DNA of 64,000 nucleotides from Kineococcus gynurae (GTDB lineage: Bacteria > Actinomycetota > Actinomycetes > Actinomycetales > Kineococcaceae). The stretch lies in the NCBI RefSeq assembly GCF_050871315.1, contig NZ_JBJLRE010000002.1. The stretch is one strand, 5' to 3'. Under the pieces are notes generated by a model. It was not told the origin of the DNA and made no database searches. It saw nothing but the letters and a program-made list of their open reading frames with translations. The position numbers were made by a program, and so were the translations under genes. Of this stretch, positions 1 to 8,477 are shown in pieces (position 1 is the first letter of the stretch; each line of letters starts with the position of its first letter).

Positions 1-1
1 C

Positions 2-760
2 AACCGCGCGCAGCAACTGGTCTCGATGCCGCTGCTGCAGCTGCAGGCCCCCACCTTCCGGGTCGCGCTGCCGGTGCTGTCCAAACTCGTCGACGACTCC
101 CGGCGCTACGCCGAGATGCTGCTGCGGGTGCAGCTGCTCCTGCTGACCGTCATCGGCATCACCTTCGCCGTCCTCTTCGCGCAGGCTCCCGCGGTCGTCC
201 GCATCCTGCTGGGCACCCAGTGGGGTGCGACCGTCCCGCTGTTCCGGCTGCTCCTGGTCGCCGGGTTCTTCCAGGCCTGCACCTACGCCGCCAACTGGGT
301 GTTCCAGTCCAAGGGGATGACGTCGGCGCAGTTCCGGTACTCGCTGTGGACCCGGCCGGTGTTCGTCGTCCTCATCGTCGTCGGCGCGCAGTGGGGCCCC
401 TACGGGGTCGCCGTGGCCTACACCATCACCACCGTGCTGGGCTGGCCGGCGTCGCTGCTCTGGTTGCGACGCCTCGGCGTCGCGCCCGTGCGGGCCATGT
501 TCACCAACGGCCTCGTCACGGGCGTCATCTCCGCCGCCGCCGTCATGGGGTCGTGGGGGGTGACCCGGTTCGTGCCGGGGCCCGCCCTCGTCCAGGTCGT
601 GGTCGGGGGACTGGCCGCCCTGCTGGTCGCCGCGATCGCGGCCCTCATCCTCCCGGGACACCGACGGGGGCTGCAGCAGGCGGTCCGCATGCTGCGGCGT
701 CGGCGGCGGGGTTCGCGCACCCCGGTCGAGCCGGTCGAGGTGAGCGCGGTCAAGAGCTGA
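2..760 (+). CDS. Wzx-like polysaccharide flippase, C-terminal part (cut by left edge)
   Basis: This is the last 252 residues of a MATE/Wzx-type oligosaccharide-lipid flippase. The reading frame is open to base 2, so the gene begins before the window. The visible part starts in the cytoplasmic-loop motif typical of the family (RAQQL, then PLLQLQAP, then ALPVLSKL). About five hydrophobic segments follow, near fragment residues 43-64, 80-98, 118-140, 165-185 and 195-217, and the tail is Arg-rich and cytoplasmic. The family moves undecaprenyl-linked repeat units across the membrane. Its place at the edge of a cluster with glycosyltransferases and Wzy/Wzz-like proteins supports an exopolysaccharide role. 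The substrate cannot be told. Confidence 0.85.
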   Translation, partial: NRAQQLVSMPLLQLQAPTFRVALPVLSKLVDDSRRYAEMLLRVQLLLLTVIGITFAVLFAQAPAVVRILLGTQWGATVPLFRLLLVAGFFQACTYAANWVFQSKGMTSAQFRYSLWTRPVFVVLIVVGAQWGPYGVAVAYTITTVLGWPASLLWLRRLGVAPVRAMFTNGLVTGVISAAAVMGSWGVTRFVPGPALVQVVVGGLAALLVAAIAALILPGHRRGLQQAVRMLRRRRRGSRTPVEPVEVSAVKS

Positions 761-772
761 CCCGCAGGGCAG

Positions 773-808
773 GAGGGGCCGGTCCCGGATCGTCGGGACC
801 GGCCCCTC
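773..808 (+). terminator. Intrinsic terminator after the flippase
   Basis: A 15-bp perfect inverted repeat (773-787 with 794-808) with a 6-nt loop lies 13 bp after the flippase stop codon. There is no clear U-tract, as is usual in high-GC actinobacteria. Confidence 0.75.
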
Positions 809-848
809 GTGCGTGCGGCCGGGGCCGGCGGCCCCGAGGGACGACGAA

Positions 849-883
849 GGGGGTCCGTCCCCGGACGACCGGGACGGACCCCC
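849..883 (-). terminator. Terminator of the converging glycosyltransferase gene
   Basis: A 13-bp inverted repeat (849-861 with 871-883) with a 9-nt loop lies just beyond the stop of the minus-strand glycosyltransferase. Together with the hairpin at 773-808 it makes a back-to-back terminator pair between convergent genes. Confidence 0.65.
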
Positions 884-914
884 TCGACGTGACGGGCGGT
901 GCGGGCGGGCGGGC

Positions 915-2015
915 TCAGTGCTGCAGGGCCCGGCCGCGGTCCTTGCGGTGGTGGACGTGGGCGATCGTCTCGCGCAGGCGGCGCCCGAAGGTCTCCCGCG
1001 AGAACTTCTCGGAGTGGGCGCGGATGGCGGCGGGGTCGAACGCGGCGTCGTCGAACTCGGCGAGGGCGAGGGCCAGCGCCTCGACGCTCTCCTCGTCGAC
1101 GAACACGGTGGCGACGCCCTCGAGACCGCTGTCGAGGTAACCCCCGGCGCGCAGGCAGATGCTGGGCCGCCCGAACCGGTACCCCTCGACGGGGGCCAGA
1201 CCGAAGTCCTCGTGGCTCATGGCGACGACCGCTCGGCAGTTCGCGTAGGCCCAGCGCAGCTGGGCGTCGGAGATGCCGCGCACGGTCGTGACGCGCTCCC
1301 CGTCGTCGGTGGGTGAACCCCCGACGACCAGCAGTCGTACCCCGGGCGTCTGCTCGACGGCCGCGCAGACCAGGGCGGTGTTCTTGTAGCCGCGGCGACG
1401 GCCCACGGTGAGGAAGAAACCCGGTTCGACGCCGGGGATCGCCTCCGTCACCCCTTCGGAGTCCAGCCCCGCCGGCGGGTGCACCACGGTCGCCCGGACG
1501 CCGTAGGCGCTGTGGATCCGTTCGGCCACCGCGGTGGAGTTCGCGAGGTAGTGGTCGGCCGTGCGGGCCGCCCGGCGGTCCCACCAGCGCAGCGGGGAGA
1601 GCACCGACGAGAGCATCCAGCGCACGGCCGACGGCGTGGTCGGGAAGTAGTCGTGCGGCTGGTACAACCAGCGGGCCGGGTTGTGGCAGTAGACGATCTT
1701 CGGCCCCCGGGCCCGCAACCCGTGCGCCCAGCCGGAGGAGCTGACGAGCAGCACGCCCTCCGGCACCGGCATCTGCCGGATGGCCGCGGGCAGGAACCCG
1801 AACGCGATGCGCGGGTCGCGCCGGAAAGGCTTGCAGCGGTTGAGGAAACTCGTCCGGACGTCGACGCCGTCGAACTCCGGGAAGGTCTCCTCGCGCTGGT
1901 AGACGCTGGTCAGCAGCGGGGCCTCGGGGAACTGCCGGGTGAACTCCAGGGCCACCCGTTCGCCCCCACCCCGCTGGGTGAGGTAGTCGTGGGCGAGGAC
2001 GACCGGCGGGGTCAT
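915..2015 (-). CDS. GT4-family glycosyltransferase
   Basis: This is a GT-B fold retaining glycosyltransferase (family GT4, Glycos_transf_1) of about 366 residues. The N-terminal half opens with the donor/acceptor motif AHDYLTQRGGGERV and contains IVYCHNPARWLY. The C-terminal half has FFLTVGRRRGYKN and the nucleotide-sugar signature MSHEDFGLAPVEG. The open frame reaches back to a TTG at 2174 (419 aa), but that extension is Pro/Ala/Gln-rich and low in complexity. I chose the ATG at 2015 because the family's conserved first strand begins five residues after it. The Shine-Dalgarno signal is poor for either start. It probably adds a sugar during exopolysaccharide assembly and is divergent from the GT2 gene at 2349. 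Confidence 0.85.
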   Translation of the reverse strand: MTPPVVLAHDYLTQRGGGERVALEFTRQFPEAPLLTSVYQREETFPEFDGVDVRTSFLNRCKPFRRDPRIAFGFLPAAIRQMPVPEGVLLVSSSGWAHGLRARGPKIVYCHNPARWLYQPHDYFPTTPSAVRWMLSSVLSPLRWWDRRAARTADHYLANSTAVAERIHSAYGVRATVVHPPAGLDSEGVTEAIPGVEPGFFLTVGRRRGYKNTALVCAAVEQTPGVRLLVVGGSPTDDGERVTTVRGISDAQLRWAYANCRAVVAMSHEDFGLAPVEGYRFGRPSICLRAGGYLDSGLEGVATVFVDEESVEALALALAEFDDAAFDPAAIRAHSEKFSRETFGRRLRETIAHVHHRKDRGRALQH

Positions 2016-2348
2016 CTCCTGGGCCGGAGGGCCGGGTTGGGCCGGGGCCTGACCCGTGGTCGACGTGGCACCCGCGACGGTCTCCTGAGCAGGGGGCGTT
2101 GCCTGCGCCGAGTGCGCCAAGTGGGACTCCTGACGGGGGTCTTGGGGCCGTCCGGCGGTCGGCGGCGCGTTCAACGTACTGGATCAGCACGGGTTCCTGC
2201 AGGGAACGTGGGAAACCCCTCAAAAACTACCCACGGTCAGAACTCTATCGCTCTTGGTCGATCTTGTCGGCGTCCGAGCAGGGCCGAACGGGTCGCCTTG
2301 GCCGTTCCCGGGCCCGCGGGACGCGCCGCCGGATACCGTGAGGACGTG
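2016..2348. other. Divergent intergenic region, about 330 bp
   Basis: This stretch lies between the divergent GT4 and GT2 genes. The half next to GT4 (2016-2174) could encode an N-terminal extension of GT4. The middle (about 2215-2275) is locally AT-richer than anything nearby and most likely holds the divergent promoters, but I see no convincing -35/-10 pair. A short imperfect hairpin lies near 2190-2210. I see no small gene. Confidence 0.5.
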
Positions 2349-3317
2349 ATGAAGGTCAGCATCGTTCTGCCCGTCTACAACGATGCCGGTCGACTTCCCT
2401 CCGCCGTGGAGAACGCCCTGTCGCAGGCCGGCGCCGAGGTCGAGCTGGTCCTCGTCGACGACGGCTCCACCGACGGTTCCGCCGAGGTCGTGAAGGCCGC
2501 GGCCGCGAAGGACCCCCGGGTCGTCGCGGTGCTGCAGCCGGAGAACGGCGGGGTCTCCCTCGCCCGCCGCGCCGGCGTCGAAGCCGCACGGGGAGAATGG
2601 ATCTGGTTCGTCGACTCCGACGACGAGTGGCCCGTCTTCGCCTGCGCCGCGATGCTCGCGGCCGCCGCGGACGCCGCCTCGTCGGGACGCGAGGCCCAGG
2701 TGGTCCTGGCCCGTGCCCAGCTGACCCCGCCCTCGGGCGTCCCCCGTCTGCTGTCCTCGCCGTCGACCGGGACCCTCGACAACCGCGAGGCGCTCCGGGC
2801 TTTGCTGCGGGGCGAGGTCACCGGGCACCTGTGGAACAAGCTGGTCCGTCGGGACCTGCTGCTGGGGCTGGAGTTCCCCCTGGCCCGGGTGCAGTCCGAC
2901 CTCGCCCTGATGGCGCGGATCCTCGGGGCGGCGACGACCGTGGCCTGCATCGAGACGGTCGTCTACCACCACGGGAAGCGTCCGGGCTCCATCATCACGT
3001 CCCGCCACCGCCGCGTGCAGTCGTTGCAGATCGTCGAGGACGTCGTGCTGGAAGTGGCCCGACGCAACGGTTTCGGCGAGGACGACGTCGACGCGGCCTA
3101 CTTCCGGCTGCGGTACGTCGCTCTCTCCGGGCTCAAGGACGCCCTGAGCGGCGCCTACGACGACGAGGCCTCCCGGGTGCTCGTCCGGGCCGTCCGTGCC
3201 CGCATCGGCACCCGGGAACTGGCGTTGCTCACGCGCCGTCGGGACAAGCGCGTGTTCCTGGCCCTGCTCGCCCACGCCCCGCGACCGCTCCAGCTGCGCC
3301 TGCTGCGCCGCTGGTGA
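2349..3317 (+). CDS. GT2-family glycosyltransferase
   Basis: This is an inverting GT-A fold transferase (GT2, Glycos_transf_2) of 322 residues. The first strand is VSIVLPVYND. The nucleotide-binding VDDGSTDGS is at residues 36-44 and the metal-binding FVDSDDEW is at about 87-94. The C-terminal part is Arg-rich and has no obvious membrane span. The ATG at 2349 is chosen over the overlapping GTG at 2346 because the AGGA at 2341-2344 is better spaced. In this setting it is probably one of the transferases that build the exopolysaccharide repeat. Donor and acceptor are unknown. Confidence 0.88.
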   Translation: MKVSIVLPVYNDAGRLPSAVENALSQAGAEVELVLVDDGSTDGSAEVVKAAAAKDPRVVAVLQPENGGVSLARRAGVEAARGEWIWFVDSDDEWPVFACAAMLAAAADAASSGREAQVVLARAQLTPPSGVPRLLSSPSTGTLDNREALRALLRGEVTGHLWNKLVRRDLLLGLEFPLARVQSDLALMARILGAATTVACIETVVYHHGKRPGSIITSRHRRVQSLQIVEDVVLEVARRNGFGEDDVDAAYFRLRYVALSGLKDALSGAYDDEASRVLVRAVRARIGTRELALLTRRRDKRVFLALLAHAPRPLQLRLLRRW

Positions 3318-3326
3318 GGTGATTCT

Positions 3327-3344
3327 CCGGGCGAAACCGCCCGG
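3327..3344 (+). terminator. Short GC hairpin after the GT2 gene
   Basis: A 7-bp perfect stem (3327-3333 with 3338-3344) with an AAAC loop lies 9 bp after the GT2 stop. It is a weak terminator candidate. Confidence 0.4.
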
Positions 3345-3362
3345 CGCCCGGCCCCCGGCTGC

Positions 3363-3368
3363 TAGCGT
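3363..3368 (+). promoter_or_regulatory. Possible -10 box (TAGCGT)
   Basis: A TAGCGT hexamer of the actinobacterial TANNNT type lies 66 bp before the chosen start of the pyruvyltransferase-glycosyltransferase gene. No good -35 is visible. Confidence 0.35.
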
Positions 3369-3434
3369 TTTCTCGTCGTCGCCGTGGCCGGCCTCAGACC
3401 CCTGCCCGTTCCCCGCGACGTCTCGAGGTATCCC

Positions 3435-5636
3435 GTGCGCCAGATCTTCACCGTCGGTCGAGGTCAGTTCGACAACATCGGTGACGCCATGCTGCGTCGG
3501 CAGTTGTTCAGCTGGTTGCGCGAGTCGGGGCGGCTGCACATCTTCGTCGGGAACTGCCCGGACGGGTACGAGGAGTGCCTGGGCGTCACCTCCGAGGACG
3601 TCACCTACCGCGACCTGGGCACCTGGTACCGGGCGGCCGTGAACGAGGGGCTGGCCGGGCGCGCCTCCTACGCCTTCAAACCGGGTGAGATCCAGCTCTC
3701 CCTGGGGGGCATGAAGGAGCACCTGGTCGTCGTCCCGCTGCTCGCGCTGCTGCGCGCCCGCAACGGACGGGTCGTCCGGGTCGGTTCCGGGGCGAAGTCG
3801 CTCGCCCCGCTGCCCCGGCTCCTGATGCGACCCTCGATCGCCCTCAGCGACCTGACCCGGTGGCGCGACGACGAGACCGCGGACTACCTCGGCGCCCCGG
3901 CGATGCCCGACCTCGCCTTCGGTGAAGGTGCCTCGACGGAGGAGATCGCAGCCGGTGGGCGACGCGACGTCCTCGTCGTCTCGGTCCGCGACGACAAGGG
4001 CAGCCCGCCCTACCCGAGCCCGGAGGCGTTGCAGGCCGTGCGGGAGTTCGCCGCCCGCAACGAGCTGGAGATCTGGACCATCACCCAGGTGTTCCAGGAC
4101 GACCGGCGGGCCCGTCGTCTCGCCGAGGACCTCGGCGGTCAGGTGCTCGGATGGCAGGACCGCATCCGTCACGACGAGCACGAGGCGGCGCTGCGCGCGT
4201 TGTACCGCCGCGCGGCCATGGTCGTCTCCGACCGTCTGCACGTCGTCATCGCCGCGTTCACCGAAGGGGCGGTTCCGGTCGCCGGCCTCGTCCAGCGCAG
4301 CACGAAGATCGCGCGGCACATGAGCACGATCGGGGTCGAGGACATCTCGGTCGACCTCCTCGGTCGCGACACCGACGCGCTGACCGAACGCCTGCAGTCC
4401 CTGCTCGGGCGGCGGGAGGAGTTCTTCGGGCACCTCACCGACGCGCGGGAGCGTCTCGACCAGGTCCGCCTGGCGATCCTGGACACGCTCAAGGGTGCGA
4501 ACCAGCCGGCGGACGGGTCCGGTCCGGCCGCCGTCCGTCCGGTCCCGGCCACCCCGGCCGCCCCGGCCCCCGTGCGGGCCTCCACGACCCCGACGTCGGC
4601 CCGTCCGCGTCCCCTGGTCCACCACCTGGGTCGCGTCGGGGACGTCGCCGGCGGCATGACCCAGGTCCTCAACGGCTACCTCGACGGGCCGTTCGAGAAC
4701 ACCGACGTCACGGTGCTGACCACCCGGGGGAACCCCGGGGACGTGGCGACCGGCGTCCGTCGCGCCCTCGGGGCCGCGGTGCGGATCGCCCGGCTGCGCT
4801 CCACCGAGGCGGTCGTCGTGGCCCACCTGTCGAACCGCGGTTCGTGGTTGCGCGAAGGGGCCCTGCTCTGGTGGGCCGACCGCCGGGGTCTGCCCACGGT
4901 CGCCCACCTGCACGGGAGTTCGTTCGTGCCGTTCGCCCGACGGCACCCGAAACTCGTCCGCACGGTTCTCCGCAGCGCCGACCAGGCCATCACGCTCTCG
5001 GAGGAGACCTCCGAGGTGGTGCGGGCGGCGCTCCCGGTCGACCGCGTCGACCTGGTTCCCAACGCGGTCCCGGTCGCGACGGCCACCGCGAACTCCGAGA
5101 ACCTCGTGGTCTTCGGCGGTGCCGTCGGTCGGCGCAAGGGTGTGGACGTCCTGCTCGCCGCGTGGGAGCAGCTCGACCTGGCCGCGGCCGGCTGGCGTCT
5201 GGTGGTCGCCGGGCCGGTGCAGGAGCCCGACCTGGTGCGCGACCTGCCCGGTGTCGAGTTCCCGGGTGCCCTCGCCCACGACGCCCTCGTCGAACTCCTC
5301 GGGCGGTCCCGCGTGGCGGTCCTGCCCTCGCGCGGCGAGGCGATGCCGGTGTTCGTGCTCGAGGCCATGGCCCAGGGCAACGCCGTCGTGGCCACCGACG
5401 TGGGTGGTGTCGCCGAGGTCGTCGGACCCGACACCGGTGAACTCGTCCCGGCCGAGGACGTCGCCGCCCTCGCCGCCGCCCTGGACCGCGTCTGCCGCGA
5501 CGACGCCCACCGGGAACGCCTGGCCGCCAACGGCCGCACCGCGGTCGCCGAACGTTTCGACACCAGCGTGGTCTTCCCGGCGCTGGAACGGATCTGGATC
5601 GACGCCCTGCAGCGGCGGGACTGGCGCAACCGCTGA
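3435..5636 (+). CDS. Polysaccharide pyruvyl-transferase / GT4 glycosyltransferase fusion
   Basis: A 733-residue two-domain protein. Residues about 3-340 match the polysaccharide pyruvyl-transferase family (PS_pyruv_trans; GT-B fold, adds ketal pyruvate from PEP to sugars): TVGRGQFDNIGDAMLRRQ at the start and SDRLHVVIAAF near 265-275. A Pro/Ala/Thr linker (about 355-395) joins a GT4 glycosyltransferase with VVFGGAVGRRKGVDVLL near 560-572 and SRGEAMPVFVLEAMAQG near 635. The GTG at 3435 is preferred because GAGG lies 6 nt before it and the family motif starts at once. The GTG at 3384 would give 750 aa. The fusion suggests coupled sugar addition and pyruvylation of the same polymer, giving it negative charge. 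The activity of each half is inferred. Confidence 0.8.
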   Translation: MRQIFTVGRGQFDNIGDAMLRRQLFSWLRESGRLHIFVGNCPDGYEECLGVTSEDVTYRDLGTWYRAAVNEGLAGRASYAFKPGEIQLSLGGMKEHLVVVPLLALLRARNGRVVRVGSGAKSLAPLPRLLMRPSIALSDLTRWRDDETADYLGAPAMPDLAFGEGASTEEIAAGGRRDVLVVSVRDDKGSPPYPSPEALQAVREFAARNELEIWTITQVFQDDRRARRLAEDLGGQVLGWQDRIRHDEHEAALRALYRRAAMVVSDRLHVVIAAFTEGAVPVAGLVQRSTKIARHMSTIGVEDISVDLLGRDTDALTERLQSLLGRREEFFGHLTDARERLDQVRLAILDTLKGANQPADGSGPAAVRPVPATPAAPAPVRASTTPTSARPRPLVHHLGRVGDVAGGMTQVLNGYLDGPFENTDVTVLTTRGNPGDVATGVRRALGAAVRIARLRSTEAVVVAHLSNRGSWLREGALLWWADRRGLPTVAHLHGSSFVPFARRHPKLVRTVLRSADQAITLSEETSEVVRAALPVDRVDLVPNAVPVATATANSENLVVFGGAVGRRKGVDVLLAAWEQLDLAAAGWRLVVAGPVQEPDLVRDLPGVEFPGALAHDALVELLGRSRVAVLPSRGEAMPVFVLEAMAQGNAVVATDVGGVAEVVGPDTGELVPAEDVAALAAALDRVCRDDAHRERLAANGRTAVAERFDTSVVFPALERIWIDALQRRDWRNR

Positions 5637-5654
5637 CGGTCCGCCGCACCCGGA

Positions 5655-5703
5655 GGAACGACGAAGCGCCCCCCGCGCGAGGCGGGGGGCGCTTCGTCGT
5701 TCC
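5655..5703. terminator. Bidirectional terminator, 22-bp perfect stem
   Basis: A 22-bp perfect inverted repeat (5655-5676 with 5682-5703) with a 5-nt loop lies between two convergent genes and ends 3 bp before the stop of the minus-strand one. It can serve both directions. Confidence 0.85.
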
Positions 5704-5706
5704 CCG

Positions 5707-6639
5707 TCAGTTCCGCAGGGCGAAGGGGGTCGTCGCCGAGAGCGACACCTCGTGGGCGGCGGCGTGCTCCAGGTCGGACCACTCCACCGTCCCGGCGTCG
5801 CGGACGACGGCCAGACCTCGTTCCTCCAGCATGGCCGCGATCTGCGTCTGGTGGTCGTCGACGTGCTCACCGCGGCTGATCAACCGGGGGAGCAGCAGGG
5901 GCATCTTGCCGTTGGCCAGCGCCGTCAGGGTGGAACCCGTCCCGGCGTGGGCCACGACCACGTCCGCGTCGCGGATGGCCGCGTTCAGGGCTTCGGAACT
6001 CATCGACGGGGTGGCGGTCAGCGGGAGTCCGTCCACGGGGGTGGAACCGGTCTGCCAGAGCACCTCGACCCCTTCGGGCAGGATCTCGAGCAGGCGTTCC
6101 AGGGGGCGGCGGAACGGGTACCCCTCGGAACTGCCGAGCGTCACCACGACCTTGCGGACGGGGCGGGATCCGGTGGGCGTCGCGCGGTAACCGTCGAGGA
6201 CCGTGCCGGAGTAGCGCCAACGGGCGTCGGCCCACGTCTCGTGCTGCGTGTAGAGGCGGATGCCCGGGACCCGGCTCAGCAGCCGGCCGGAGGAGGAGGG
6301 GCCGTCCACGCGGGTGGCGCTCTCGATGTAGTGGCAGGGGATCCCGCGCAGGGCGTAGGGCGGCAGGACGGACAGGGCCAGGCTCGCCCCGGTCGTGATC
6401 ACCTGGTCGACCCCCCGCTGCGGCAGCCGGCGCAGCGCCAGGGCGGTGTTGCGGGCGACGTGGAAGACGTTGCGCGCGCGCGGATAGGTCAGGTAGACGG
6501 CCTTCTCACCCGCCAGCAGCGAGCGGCTCTGCGGTCCGTCGAGGGTCACCCACACCCGGTCCTCGACCGGGAGCCGCCGGAGCAGGCTGTGCAGCTGGGT
6601 CAGGTGGCCACCGGTGTTCGCCACGAGCAGGGTCGTCAT
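5707..6639 (-). CDS. PssD/PssE-like (Alg14-Alg13-type) glycosyltransferase
   Basis: A 310-residue GT-B transferase in which the membrane-recruiting Alg14/PssD-like half and the catalytic Alg13/PssE-like half (GT28 C-terminal type) are one chain. The N-terminus MTTLLVANTGGHLTQLHSL is the PssD/Alg14 start. The C-terminal half has VVVTLGSSEGYPF, DADVVVAHAGTGSTLTAL and a PRLISRGEHVDDHQTQIA segment, typical of UDP-sugar binding in GT28 enzymes. In rhizobia PssD and PssE add glucuronic acid to the lipid-linked glucose. The sugar here is not known. It is the last gene of the minus-strand operon, and its ATG overlaps the stop of the beta-helix gene (6636-6639). Confidence 0.8.
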   Translation of the reverse strand: MTTLLVANTGGHLTQLHSLLRRLPVEDRVWVTLDGPQSRSLLAGEKAVYLTYPRARNVFHVARNTALALRRLPQRGVDQVITTGASLALSVLPPYALRGIPCHYIESATRVDGPSSSGRLLSRVPGIRLYTQHETWADARWRYSGTVLDGYRATPTGSRPVRKVVVTLGSSEGYPFRRPLERLLEILPEGVEVLWQTGSTPVDGLPLTATPSMSSEALNAAIRDADVVVAHAGTGSTLTALANGKMPLLLPRLISRGEHVDDHQTQIAAMLEERGLAVVRDAGTVEWSDLEHAAAHEVSLSATTPFALRN

Positions 6640-8477
6640 GAGGGGCTGCCTCCAAGGTCGGGAGCGAGGGGGTCGGGTCGGGGGGTGCTGAGCGGGAGCG
6701 TCGCCCCGTCGAGGACGAGCAGCGGCCCGGTGGTGCTGCGCCGGGCCAGGGTCTCGGGCACGTCCCCGGAGGCGGCCACCCAGGGGAGTCCGCCGAGGAA
6801 CTGCCCGGTGTCGTAGACGGTGACCACGCCGGCCGGGACCCCGAGGCTGACCCGGCCCTCGGCGCGCGCGGCCACGCCGTCACCGCGGCTGCGCCAGAGG
6901 ACGAGCGTGGCCGGTGCGGTCGTGCGGATCCGCACCCGCACCGAGCCGGAACCGCCCACGTCGGCCCGCGTCGCCTCCGACAGACCGCTCCACCCGCCCT
7001 GCGCGTCGCGCAGGGCGGCGACGTAGGACACCTGGCCGCCGAGGACCCCGCGGACACCGTCGAGGGATCCCTGGGCGTCCACGATCTCCGGGGCCTGCAG
7101 GTCGGGGCAGTAGGCGCTGGAACCACCCAGGGGCAGCACCCGCCAGCGGTCGCGTCGGGCCAGCTGCCAGCGGCCGGTGGCTCGCAGCCAGGATCCGGAG
7201 TCGCTCTCCAGGGCGGTCGTGATCTCGGGGTCCGGGCTCACCACGCGCCAGCCCGCGCTCGGCAACCAGCGGGCTCCCGTGGCCAGGGTGCCGACCTGGG
7301 TGGCGGCGCCGTCCACCGACAGCGTCGTGCCGGGTTGCGTCCGACGGACCTCGACCAGCGGGGCGGCCACGACGTCGCCCTGGCGCTCGGCACGCACCGA
7401 GGAGGACCCGTCCCGGTGCAGCACCATCTCGGTCACCTGGCGCAGCACGACGGTCGAACCGTTCCCGTCGTCGTCGTCGTCCACGACCAGGGTGGGGGCG
7501 TCGGCGTCGCGCGAGGGGTAGAGCACCGAGGTGTCCAGGGTGACGGAACTGGCCCGGACGGCGAACGCCGTCACGGCGCTGAGGTCGGCCTCGGTGTGCC
7601 CGCCGGTGACGTGCACGGCGCGGCAGCGGTCGAAGGAGAACCTCCCCGACACGGGCGCCTGGATGGTGGCGCCCTTGCAGTTCTGCAACCGGGCGGCCCC
7701 GATGCCGCGTTCGGTCTTGGGGCTCACGAGGACGATCCCGTCGCCGTTGGCGACCTGGTAGAGCAACCAGGCGTCCGGCACGGTGTCCACCCGCGCGTGG
7801 CACTGGTCGAGCACGATGCCGTCGCAGTAGTCGAACCACGAGACCAGGGCCCGGGCCGCGGTCATGACGACGCCCTCGAAGCGGGCGGCGCAGCGGTTGA
7901 GGAAGGCGAGACCGACGTTGCGCCCCCCGCCGTCGACGACGACGTCGCGCACGACGAACCGCAGCGTGCCGCCGACGTCGGGGCCGGTGGCGCGGGTCGC
8001 GGGGGAGACCTCGACGCGCGGGCCCGACGCGCGGGTGGAGTTCGCGAGGAACGCCCAGCGGGTCTCCGGGTCGGCGGTGAAGGCGTCGGTCGCGGCCAGC
8101 CCGTCACCGAGGCGGAGGGTGGCCCCGTTGCCCTGCAGGACGAACCGGTCGAAGGGGCCGTCGTCGTCGAGGAACACGGGGCTGTCCAACCGGTAGGTGC
8201 CCCGCGGGGCCAGCGACACCAGCCGGGCCCCCTGGTCGTAGAGCTCCTGCAGGGCCGGGGCGCTGTCGCGACGACCGGTCGGGTCGAGCCCGGGCAGGTC
8301 CGGGCCGAGCAGCTCGACGGCGTCGCGGTTGGGGGCGCTGCCGTTCAGCACCACGGCCGCCGTCCCGACGCCCAGCAGGGCGAGGGCCGCCCGGTGCAGG
8401 TCGCGCCGGCGCGTGCCGGGAACCCCCGGCCCCGTGGGGTTCCCGCGGTGGTCCGGTTCCTGGGTCCCAGGGGTCAT
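6636..8477 (-). CDS. Exported right-handed beta-helix protein (pectate-lyase-like)
   Basis: A 613-residue protein with a Tat-like leader (twin/triple Arg in TRRRDLHRAALALLGVG, residues about 23-39). A pectate_lyase_3/GH28-like start follows (DSAPALQELYDQGARLVSL, then TYRLDSPVFL), then repetitive strands rich in N, G and V such as VLQGNGATLRLGDG and VVVDGGGRNVGLAFLN. The C-terminal third is less repetitive and may be a carbohydrate-binding or beta-sandwich part. Such proteins often cut or bind polysaccharide outside the cell. Sitting between Wzy- and Pss-type genes, it may trim or anchor the exported polymer. The ATG at 8477 overlaps the stop of the polymerase gene by four bases, so translation is probably coupled. 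Catalytic residues cannot be assigned by eye. Confidence 0.75.
   Translation of the reverse strand: MTPGTQEPDHRGNPTGPGVPGTRRRDLHRAALALLGVGTAAVVLNGSAPNRDAVELLGPDLPGLDPTGRRDSAPALQELYDQGARLVSLAPRGTYRLDSPVFLDDDGPFDRFVLQGNGATLRLGDGLAATDAFTADPETRWAFLANSTRASGPRVEVSPATRATGPDVGGTLRFVVRDVVVDGGGRNVGLAFLNRCAARFEGVVMTAARALVSWFDYCDGIVLDQCHARVDTVPDAWLLYQVANGDGIVLVSPKTERGIGAARLQNCKGATIQAPVSGRFSFDRCRAVHVTGGHTEADLSAVTAFAVRASSVTLDTSVLYPSRDADAPTLVVDDDDDGNGSTVVLRQVTEMVLHRDGSSSVRAERQGDVVAAPLVEVRRTQPGTTLSVDGAATQVGTLATGARWLPSAGWRVVSPDPEITTALESDSGSWLRATGRWQLARRDRWRVLPLGGSSAYCPDLQAPEIVDAQGSLDGVRGVLGGQVSYVAALRDAQGGWSGLSEATRADVGGSGSVRVRIRTTAPATLVLWRSRGDGVAARAEGRVSLGVPAGVVTVYDTGQFLGGLPWVAASGDVPETLARRSTTGPLLVLDGATLPLSTPRPDPLAPDLGGSPS

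Noticed and set aside
2220..5870. A 1216-codon open frame on the minus strand, antisense to the GT2 and pyruvyltransferase-glycosyltransferase genes
   Set aside because: High GC keeps antisense frames open. The product is full of low-complexity Gly/Arg/Asp/Val text with no domain, while the plus strand has clear family motifs.
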